From the NCBI GenBank assembly GCA_003484395.1, contig DNCV01000072.1, positions 1 to 7,557 of the forward strand: a DNA stretch of 7,557 nucleotides, read 5' to 3'. This DNA is from Dehalococcoidia bacterium (GTDB lineage: Bacteria > Chloroflexota > Dehalococcoidia > GIF9 > UBA5629). Positions within the stretch are counted from its first letter, which is position 1, and each line of letters starts with the position of its first letter. Both the position numbers and the translations under genes were made by a program. The notes below the pieces were generated by a model, which was given only the letters and a program-made list of their open reading frames with translations, did no database searches and was not told the origin of the DNA. Positions 1 to 5,606 of the stretch are shown piece after piece.

Positions 1-891
1 AAAGCGGTATTTTATGCGGCTGATGGAGAGATCATCTTCGTCACCATCAGAGGCGATATTGAAGTCAATGAAACGAAGCTCAAAAATATACTCAAATGCA
101 ATGATTTGCACCTGGCTACCGATGTCGAAGTAAAAACAGCAGGGCTGATTGCCGGCTCAGCATCACCGGTTGGACTCAAAAACATCAAGATCATAGCCGA
201 TGAATCGGTCACATCAGGTAGCAATTTCGTTGCCGGCGCAAATAAACCGGACACTCACCTCAAAAACGTCAATTATTCGAGAGATTTCACGGCAACTATC
301 ATCACTGATATAGCTACAGCAAGCGCAGGAGATCAATGCCCGCAATGCGATGGTATATTAGAATCACAAAACGGTATCGAAGTCGGCCATGTATTCAAAC
401 TGGGCACATTCCTCAGCGAACGTCTCGGAGCATATTTCCTCGATAGCAATGGCCTATCCCAGCCCATCATTATGGGCTGCTACGGTATCGGTGTCGGCAG
501 ATTGCTGGCAGCCGCCGTCGAGCAAAATCATGACGAAAAAGGCATCATCTGGCCGCTGCCCATAGCGCCATATCAGGTTTATCTCTGCGGACTGCGGCTT
601 GAGGATGCAACAGTATCTCAAACAGCAGAGATGGTTTATAAAGGGCTATTGGAAAAAGGCATTGAAGTTCTATTTGATGATCGCATGGAGTCACCTGGAA
701 TCAAGTTCAATGATGCTGATCTCCTCGGTATCCCGCTGCGTCTCACCATAAGCCCGCGAGCGTTACAAAACAAGAGCGTAGAAGCAAAATGGCGATGGGA
801 AAAACAGGCACAGATGCTGCCCTTGGAGAATGTAGCTGATACTGTAGCAAAGATGCTTTCAGACGAAGTGATAAACAATAAATACTTATGA
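1..891 (+). CDS. proS: Prolyl-tRNA synthetase, C-terminal part (5' end outside window)
   Basis: Class II synthetase that charges tRNA-Pro with proline in the cytoplasm. The reading frame is open from base 1, so the 296 visible residues are the C-terminal half of a protein usually about 565-575 long; the TTG at 106 is not the start. Visible residues 1 to about 95 are the end of the YbaK-like insertion domain that edits Ala-tRNA-Pro, including GSASPVGL (about 52-59), the counterpart of E. coli GSLGPVNM. CPQCDG follows at 113-118, then GIEVGHVFKLGT (125-136) and class II motif 3, GCYGIGVGR (159-167), whose arginine contacts ATP. Residues from about 186 form the anticodon-binding domain (APYQVYL, then GIEVLFDDR and LLGIPLRL). 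This architecture is the bacterial type of ProRS. The gene converges on pheT and its TGA stop overlaps the end of pheT. Promoter and upstream neighbours are not visible. Family identity is secure from extended similarity to E. coli ProRS. Confidence 0.96.
   Translation, partial: KAVFYAADGEIIFVTIRGDIEVNETKLKNILKCNDLHLATDVEVKTAGLIAGSASPVGLKNIKIIADESVTSGSNFVAGANKPDTHLKNVNYSRDFTATIITDIATASAGDQCPQCDGILESQNGIEVGHVFKLGTFLSERLGAYFLDSNGLSQPIIMGCYGIGVGRLLAAAVEQNHDEKGIIWPLPIAPYQVYLCGLRLEDATVSQTAEMVYKGLLEKGIEVLFDDRMESPGIKFNDADLLGIPLRLTISPRALQNKSVEAKWRWEKQAQMLPLENVADTVAKMLSDEVINNKYL
800..822 (-). terminator. Candidate intrinsic terminator of the pheT transcript, inside antisense proS
   Basis: On the minus strand, starting 63 bases past the pheT stop, GGGCA (822-818) can pair with TGCCT (810-806) around a 7-base loop, with one G-T wobble. 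One G and then five T follow (804-800). Shape and T-run fit a weak Rho-independent terminator. The stem is only five pairs and the site lies within proS coding sequence, so chance is a real alternative. Confidence 0.25.
886..891. other. Tail-to-tail overlap of proS and pheT stop codons
   Basis: The six bases TTATGA carry both stops: TGA (889-891) for proS on the plus strand and TAA (complement of 886-888) for pheT on the minus strand. The two genes therefore end with no intergenic space. Transcripts from either side must run into the opposite gene before terminating, so the 3' ends of the two mRNAs should be complementary. Confidence 0.93.
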
Positions 892-3291
892 GCGCAGCGT
901 TACGTTGAACTCATGGCTCAGAGCATCGAGAATCTCCTTCTGAACGTCATCCACTTCGATATCAGTCAGTGTATGTTCAGAGGATTGATAAATAATCCTG
1001 ATCGCCAGCGACTTTTTCCCTTGTGGTACCTGCTCTCCGCTGTAGAGGTCGAAGAGGACAACCTGATTGACCAGCGATGAAGCGGTTATAACCTTTCGTA
1101 TCCGCTCGTATGGAACAGCTACATCAACGAGAATGGCAATGTCTCGTATCATACTCGGATATCGCGAAATCGGTTTGTAGCTCTTTATGTCAACAACATA
1201 GCTGAATAGTTTTTCAAGATCAAGCTCGATCAAAAATGCAGTGTCGTTAATGTCAAACGCCCGTGCCACCCTGGGGTGTATCTCTCCGAACACCCCAACA
1301 GGATCTCCATCGACAACAACAACAGCATTTTTCCCGGCCAACAGACTTTCATCGTCTCCGGGGTTAAATGCCGCTTCTATACCAAACTGTGACAACAATG
1401 TCTCCACTACACCTTTGACAGTGTAAAAATCGACAAGTTCAACGGTTCCTTGCCAGAACAGCTTTGGCTGTACACTGCTCAGCACCGCACAAAGCATTTC
1501 TTTTTCCTTCGGCAAATCCTTCTCTCGATGGAGAAAAATACTGCCAATCTCAAATAGCTGTATGGCTGCTTCTTTATATCGCTGATTGCGAACAAGTGTT
1601 GTCAGAGCACCCGGGCGCAGAGACGTCCTGAGATATTCCAGTTCCCGGCTCATCGGATGTGCAGCCCGCACCGGTTGAGATCCTTCATATTCGTTTTTCG
1701 GAGAGAGTTTTTGCAACATCTCGATACTGGTCAACGAATAAGTGATGATCTCCTGAAATCCACAATGAACCATCACGTCTTGCACCTTCTGTCTGAAGGA
1801 GCGCATCGGTAGTGTTTGAGGTTCGGGCAATGACGAGCTTAGCATCGTTGTCGGGATCGAGTCATAGCCGATAACACGCGCAGTTTCTTCTACCAGATCG
1901 GCCTTGCAGGTAACATCGGTACGCCACCACGGAACCGTCACGCGGATCTCCTCGGCTTCACCAGTACTCTCACACTCAAAATCTAATTTTGTCAGGATAG
2001 TGATAATCTCCTCAACTGATAAATCTATTCCAAGCAATCGTTTTACTTCCCACGCTGAAAATACTATTTGTTTCGGATCTTCTTTGCCGGGGTAAACATC
2101 AATGATTCCCTTCGCTACTTTACAGCCGGTTAATTCCTTCATAAGCTCCGTAGCTCTCTTCAGTGCAAGCAGCGGTAATTCCCTGCTTAAGCCTTTCTCA
2201 AAGCGCAATGACGCCTCCGTACGCAAATTCAAAGCCACACTGCCGCGATGTAGTATCGCCGCATTGAATGTTGCCGATTCAATCAGTATATCCTTCGTTG
2301 CGTCGGTCACCTCAGTCGATTGTCCACCCATGATGCCTGCAACTGCAACGGCACGTTTACCGTCTGCAATAACCAGTGTATCCTTTGTCAGCTTTCTATC
2401 GATATCATCAAGGGTCTTAAACAGTTCACCTTCCTGTGCGCGCCGTACCTCTATTCGATGATCCTGAAGTTTATTAAAATCGAACGCATGTAGCGGTTGT
2501 CCGTACTCGAGCATGACATAGTTGGTCACATCAACAACGTTATTTATCGGCCTCATGCCGCTTGCCAGTAAACGTTGTTGAAGCCATGATGGTGACGGAC
2601 CGATTTTCACACCGGTAACGAGGCTGGCGCAATAACGCGGGCAAAGATCAGGATCTTTTATTGCAATAGATGCCAGTGATTGTATGGCAACTCCCTCCTC
2701 AGCGTAGACAGGTGTTTGAATCGAAACATGCTGATTCGTCTGGGCAGCTACCTCACGTGCCACACCGATCACAGACATACAGTCAGGGCGGTTGGATGTG
2801 ACTGCTATATCGAAAATAGTATCACCCATATAGTCGGCAAGAAGCATTCCTGTCAGGGCATCGTGGGGAAGTACCAGAATACCTTCATGATTATCGGATA
2901 TACCAAGCTCTTTCTCCGAACAGATCATCCCTTCCGAAATGACACCGCGAATCTTTGCAGGCTTTAATTGTGCCTTCTGTCCCGTGTGTCCATCGATAAG
3001 CTCGGCGCCGACCTCGGCAAATGCGATCTTATCACCGACAATTAGATTCGGAGCGCCGCAAACAACAGTAACCTGTTTCGATCCGAGATTAACGGTCGCC
3101 AGACGCAAACGATCTGCATTAGGATGAGGATTGACAGCTATAATCTCACCGACAAAAACGTTTTTCCAGTCACCACCAATGACCTCTACGTCTTCGACTT
3201 CAAGCCCGGCCATAGTCAACTTATGCGCAATTTCAGAGGTAGTTTCCGTTATCGGCACATAATCGCGTAGCCATTTTACTGAGACTTTCAT
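886..3291 (-). CDS. pheT: Phenylalanyl-tRNA synthetase beta subunit
   Basis: Structural and editing subunit of the alpha2-beta2 enzyme that charges tRNA-Phe. At 801 residues it has full bacterial length (E. coli 795). Domains in order: an N-terminal segment; an OB-fold tRNA-binding (EMAP-like) domain at about 40-150 with NPHPNADRLR (54-63) and VVCGAPN (76-82); the B3/B4 editing domain at about 205-385 with VVDVTNYVMLEYGQPLHAFD (252-271); a B5 domain at about 405-480 ending in DLVEETARVIGYDSIP (465-480), its acidic residues D459, D465, E468 and E469 matching the usual magnesium-binding set; a catalytic-like core at about 490-690; and a C-terminal ferredoxin-fold anticodon-binding domain at about 705-801 with RYPSMIRDIAI (710-720). 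ATG start with GAGG seven bases upstream (3299-3302). It lies 32 bases after pheS, as expected for co-translated subunits, and is the last gene of the leftward cluster. No disruption is seen. Confidence 0.98.
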   Translation of the reverse strand: MKVSVKWLRDYVPITETTSEIAHKLTMAGLEVEDVEVIGGDWKNVFVGEIIAVNPHPNADRLRLATVNLGSKQVTVVCGAPNLIVGDKIAFAEVGAELIDGHTGQKAQLKPAKIRGVISEGMICSEKELGISDNHEGILVLPHDALTGMLLADYMGDTIFDIAVTSNRPDCMSVIGVAREVAAQTNQHVSIQTPVYAEEGVAIQSLASIAIKDPDLCPRYCASLVTGVKIGPSPSWLQQRLLASGMRPINNVVDVTNYVMLEYGQPLHAFDFNKLQDHRIEVRRAQEGELFKTLDDIDRKLTKDTLVIADGKRAVAVAGIMGGQSTEVTDATKDILIESATFNAAILHRGSVALNLRTEASLRFEKGLSRELPLLALKRATELMKELTGCKVAKGIIDVYPGKEDPKQIVFSAWEVKRLLGIDLSVEEIITILTKLDFECESTGEAEEIRVTVPWWRTDVTCKADLVEETARVIGYDSIPTTMLSSSLPEPQTLPMRSFRQKVQDVMVHCGFQEIITYSLTSIEMLQKLSPKNEYEGSQPVRAAHPMSRELEYLRTSLRPGALTTLVRNQRYKEAAIQLFEIGSIFLHREKDLPKEKEMLCAVLSSVQPKLFWQGTVELVDFYTVKGVVETLLSQFGIEAAFNPGDDESLLAGKNAVVVVDGDPVGVFGEIHPRVARAFDINDTAFLIELDLEKLFSYVVDIKSYKPISRYPSMIRDIAILVDVAVPYERIRKVITASSLVNQVVLFDLYSGEQVPQGKKSLAIRIIYQSSEHTLTDIEVDDVQKEILDALSHEFNVTLRS

Positions 3292-3323
3292 GCTTTATCC
3301 TCAGGTAGATCAAAAAACTCTAA

Positions 3324-4358
3324 CTAAAATTGTTGTAAAAATTTCAGATCGTTACTGAAAAACAATCTGATATCATCGATACCATATCTTAATATCGGTA
3401 TACGTTCCACACCCATACCGAAGGCGAAACCGGAGTAAACATCAGGATCGATGCCAACACGCTTCAGAACGTTGGGATGCACCATGCCCGCACCCATTAT
3501 CTCGATCCAGCCCGTATTCCCGCAAAGCCGGCATCCGGCACCGGCACACATGAAACAATCGATAGATACATCAACGCCAGGCTCAACAAACGGGAAATAA
3601 TCGCAGCGAAAACGTACCTTTCTATCCTTTCCGAAAATACAGCGTGCGAACTCAAACAACGTGCCTTTGAGATCAGCCATAGTAATATTTGTATCAATGG
3701 CCAATCCTTCTATCTGATTGAACATCCATTCGTGCGTCGCGTCAGTCGCCTCATAGCGATACACACGCCCAGGGACAATGATGCGAATAGGAGGACGAGT
3801 CCGCTCCATAACCCTCACCTGCACAGGAGAGGTATGCGTCCTCAACAACATAGGCTTATGTCCCGGTTCCGATTCATAATCCATCCACAGGGTTGCGAAT
3901 GAATCACGAGCAGCATGATCAGCCGGCATATTCAATGCTTCAAAATTGTAATATTCCCACTCAACCTGAGGGCCTTCGGCCACCTGGAACCCCATACCGA
4001 TAAAAATATCGCAGATTTCGTTGAGCGTCTGAGTAACAGGATGCAAACGACCAAGTGTAACGGGTTTACCCGGCAGAGTGACATCAAGAGCGTCTATGGC
4101 AGAAGAAAAAACCATATCTTCAAGACTACTCTTCTTTTGCGTCAGGCTCTCTTCGAGCTTGATCTTCAAATCATTAGCTTTCGCCCCTACAACACGTCTT
4201 TCATCTGGAGAAAGCGTAGCTAGCGAACGTAGTATCTGTGAAAAATCGCTTTTGCGTCCCAAATAACGAACTCGCCAATCCTCAAGTTCTTTCAGATTGG
4301 CGATTTTATGCAGGTCATCGAAAGCCTGTGAAGCTAGCCATTCAATTTTGTCCAGCAT
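3324..4358 (-). CDS. pheS: Phenylalanyl-tRNA synthetase alpha subunit
   Basis: Catalytic subunit of PheRS. The 344 residues comprise an N-terminal coiled-coil tRNA-contact region (about 1-90) and a class II core. Motif 2 is GRVYRYEATDATHEWMF (197-213) and motif 3 is GFAFGMGVERI (310-320); the core ends YGIDDIRLFFSNDL (325-338) as in other bacterial PheS. The alanine of GFAFGMG (A312), equivalent to the E. coli residue that shapes the Phe pocket, is the wild-type form. Residues 268-279 hold four cysteines in a CxxC-x4-CxxC pattern, a possible metal site absent from E. coli PheS but, as I recall, present in Firmicutes homologues. The ATG at 4358 lies 21 bases after the rplT stop, in the same frame as rplT, with no alternative ATG, GTG or TTG between. 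No clear Shine-Dalgarno precedes it (only ACAAAG), so translation may depend on coupling to rplT. The gap is too short for a pheM-like leader peptide and attenuator. Confidence 0.98.
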   Translation of the reverse strand: MLDKIEWLASQAFDDLHKIANLKELEDWRVRYLGRKSDFSQILRSLATLSPDERRVVGAKANDLKIKLEESLTQKKSSLEDMVFSSAIDALDVTLPGKPVTLGRLHPVTQTLNEICDIFIGMGFQVAEGPQVEWEYYNFEALNMPADHAARDSFATLWMDYESEPGHKPMLLRTHTSPVQVRVMERTRPPIRIIVPGRVYRYEATDATHEWMFNQIEGLAIDTNITMADLKGTLFEFARCIFGKDRKVRFRCDYFPFVEPGVDVSIDCFMCAGAGCRLCGNTGWIEIMGAGMVHPNVLKRVGIDPDVYSGFAFGMGVERIPILRYGIDDIRLFFSNDLKFLQQF

Positions 4359-4379
4359 GACTTTGTCGTATGCACTAAA

Positions 4380-4742
4380 TTAGTTATTGGAAAGACTCTT
4401 ATTTGCAATCTCAATGAGCTTGGAAAAGCCCACTGCATCATTGACAGCCATCTCAGCAAGCACTTTACGATTGACAACGACATTTGCCTTTTTCAAACCA
4501 TTGATGAATCGTCCGTAAGACAACCCCGATGCCGTCGTTGCAGCATTTATTCTGATGATCCATAATCGTCGCATATCACCCTTCAACTCTTTTCGATGGC
4601 GATATGCATACTTAAGCGCATGGGTCATAGACTCATGCGCACGCCTGTAAAGCTTGTGCTTTGAAGCAACATGCCCCCTGGTTAATTCCAATACTTTTTT
4701 ATGTCGTCTACGAGTGACTGTTCCGCCTTTGACTCTTGGCAC
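4380..4742 (-). CDS. rplT: 50S ribosomal protein L20
   Basis: L20 binds 23S rRNA and is needed early in 50S assembly. The 120 residues match the family length (about 117-120). The sequence opens PRVKGGTVTRRRHKK (2-16), has the basic, mostly helical N-terminal half with LTRGH and LYRRAHE, and a C-terminal globular half containing DMRRLWIIRINAA (56-68) and LSYGRFINGLKKANVVVNRK (74-93). The start is GTG (complement of 4740-4742), six bases from a strong GAGGAGG ribosome-binding site. In E. coli and B. subtilis L20 represses its own operon by binding an mRNA structure. I found no obvious counterpart in the 14-base gap before rplT, but a fold reaching into rpmI or infC cannot be excluded by eye. 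It lies between rpmI and pheS in the usual order. Confidence 0.98.
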   Translation of the reverse strand: MPRVKGGTVTRRRHKKVLELTRGHVASKHKLYRRAHESMTHALKYAYRHRKELKGDMRRLWIIRINAATTASGLSYGRFINGLKKANVVVNRKVLAEMAVNDAVGFSKLIEIANKSLSNN

Positions 4743-4748
4743 TCCTGG

Positions 4749-4755
4749 CCTCCTC
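4749..4755 (-). promoter_or_regulatory. Ribosome-binding site fixing the GTG start of rplT
   Basis: GAGGAGG on the minus strand ends six bases before the GTG start. It overlaps no upstream coding sequence, since rpmI stops at 4757. This supports the GTG start, which also begins exactly at the family's conserved (M)PRVKGG. Confidence 0.8.
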
Positions 4756-4756
4756 T

Positions 4757-4960
4757 TTATTTCATACTGTACGGCATCAACGTGCGTAATTTGCGTTCAT
4801 CAACAGGATCAATCTGAATAGTTTCATCGAAGAGACGCTTCACACGCGCTGATTTTCTTCTACGAAAATGGCTTTTCATTCCATGCATCCGCATAATCTT
4901 GCCGCTGCCAGTTACATGAAATCGCTTTTTTGCTCCTTTATGTGTCTTCAGTTTTGGCAT
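4757..4960 (-). CDS. rpmI: 50S ribosomal protein L35
   Basis: Small basic protein of the large ribosomal subunit. The 67 residues are typical for L35 (about 64-66), with the conserved opening MPKLKTHKGAKKRF (1-14), then VTGSGKI (16-22) and the arginine- and lysine-rich SHFRRRKSARVKRL (30-43). The C-terminal LRTLMPY resembles the usual ending of the family. The ATG start lies three bases after the infC TAA stop. Its likely ribosome-binding site, AGGAAG (4972-4977), sits within the end of infC at a long 11-base spacing. Such tight packing suggests translation coupled to infC. infC-rpmI-rplT is one of the best conserved gene trios in bacteria. Confidence 0.97.
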   Translation of the reverse strand: MPKLKTHKGAKKRFHVTGSGKIMRMHGMKSHFRRRKSARVKRLFDETIQIDPVDERKLRTLMPYSMK

Positions 4961-4963
4961 TTC

Positions 4964-5542
4964 TTAAACTTCTTCCTTAACTTTTACTTCCGGCATTTTC
5001 ACTTCTGCAGTCTGCTCTTTTGCTATCTTCTTCGTGGAGGTCGGAGAGAAGACAACGCTCATAATACGTCCTTCCAATGAGGGCGTTCCGTCCAGTCCAG
5101 CCATTTCTTTTAAATCATTCGCTACCTTCTGCAAAGCTTTGAGTCCAAGCTCCGGATGGGTAATCTCTCTCCCTCTAAATATTACAAAAAAGCGTACTTT
5201 ATCACCATCCGCTAAAAACTTTTTTGCCGTTTTTATTTTTGTCTCCAGATCATGATCCTGCACTCGAGGCCTGACCCGGATCTCTTTCAGCGCTCCACCC
5301 TTTTGAGTGACTCGCGCCTTCCGCTCTTTCTTGGTCTGCTCATAACGGTATTTTCCGTAATCCAGCAAACGACATACCGGCGGTACCGCTGTAGATGCGA
5401 CTTCGACAAGATCAAGGTTACGCTCTCTGGCAATTTGCAGCGCCTTCTCTGTCGGCACCACGCCCATCTGTTCTGACTCCTCACCTATGAGCCTGACCTC
5501 TCTGGCGCGAATTTGACGATTGACTCGTAATTCTTTAAATAT
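4964..5542 (-). CDS. infC: Translation initiation factor IF-3, probably starting at an ATA codon
   Basis: IF3 binds the 30S subunit, prevents premature 50S joining and checks initiator tRNA and start codon. From the ATA at 5542-5540 the protein has 192 residues. The N-terminal domain begins ELRVNRQIRAREVRLIG (4-20), aligning with E. coli RINGEIRAQEVRLTG. The family signature PPVCRLLDYGKYRYE (54-68) is followed by the lysine-rich linker. The C-terminal domain includes EIRVRPRVQDHDLETKIKTA (87-106) and FRGREITHPELG (122-133). About 20 lysine- and glutamate-rich residues form a tail after the conserved core. The nearest conventional start is the GTG at 5554, giving 196 residues, but it lies inside the Shine-Dalgarno. 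ATA is eight bases downstream of a perfect GGAGGTGA and falls where IF3 proteins usually begin. IF3 genes are known for rare start codons (ATT in E. coli), which let the factor repress its own translation. Identity is certain; the start is inferred. Confidence 0.95.
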   Translation of the reverse strand: MFKELRVNRQIRAREVRLIGEESEQMGVVPTEKALQIARERNLDLVEVASTAVPPVCRLLDYGKYRYEQTKKERKARVTQKGGALKEIRVRPRVQDHDLETKIKTAKKFLADGDKVRFFVIFRGREITHPELGLKALQKVANDLKEMAGLDGTPSLEGRIMSVVFSPTSTKKIAKEQTAEVKMPEVKVKEEV

Positions 5543-5550
5543 GTTGGCAC

Positions 5551-5558
5551 TCACCTCC
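5551..5558 (-). promoter_or_regulatory. Perfect Shine-Dalgarno that places the infC start at ATA
   Basis: The minus strand reads GGAGGTGA, complementary over all eight bases to the consensus end of 16S rRNA. The eight-base spacer GTGCCAAC leads to ATA (5542-5540). The in-frame GTG at 5554-5552 is part of this element, and no other Shine-Dalgarno precedes it at a usable distance. An in-frame TAG lies upstream, so no longer start is possible beyond it. Confidence 0.8.
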
Positions 5559-5580
5559 CTGTGTAATATACTATCAGGGA
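5556..5580 (-). promoter_or_regulatory. Inverted repeat overlapping the infC ribosome-binding site
   Basis: TCCCTG and CAGGGA (5580-5575 and 5561-5556 on the minus strand) are perfect 6-base complements separated by 13 bases. In mRNA the stem would include the first three bases (GGA) of the infC Shine-Dalgarno, partly hiding it. It lies in the 64-base gap between thrS and the infC ATA. No T-run follows, so a terminator is unlikely. Function is inferred from position only; a 6-bp repeat can arise by chance. Confidence 0.35.
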
Positions 5581-5606
5581 ACTATATCACATTCTCCATG
5601 AGTAAA

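Noticed and set aside
106..108. TTG at 106 as the start of proS
   Set aside because: The same frame is open to base 1 and the preceding 35 codons continue the editing domain, so the gene is cut by the window edge.
981..1017. AGGATT/AATCCT hairpin followed by T5 as a plus-strand terminator for proS
   Set aside because: The stem is AT-rich and the T-run starts 14 bases after it, too far for an intrinsic terminator. It lies in conserved pheT coding sequence, so chance is more likely.
2102..2461. 119-codon plus-strand open frame inside pheT, and smaller ones at 2680-2967 and 5772-6209
   Set aside because: All lie opposite conserved synthetase sequence. Their serine- and histidine-rich products look like reverse-complement shadows.
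3477..3902. 141-codon open frame on the plus strand inside pheS
   Set aside because: It is fully antisense to a well-conserved pheS, has a low-complexity composition without recognisable motifs and no ribosome-binding site. It is a shadow frame.
5552..5554. GTG as the infC start
   Set aside because: It lies within the GGAGGTGA ribosome-binding site with no spacing to any other Shine-Dalgarno. ATA 12 bases on fits both spacing and family N-terminus better.
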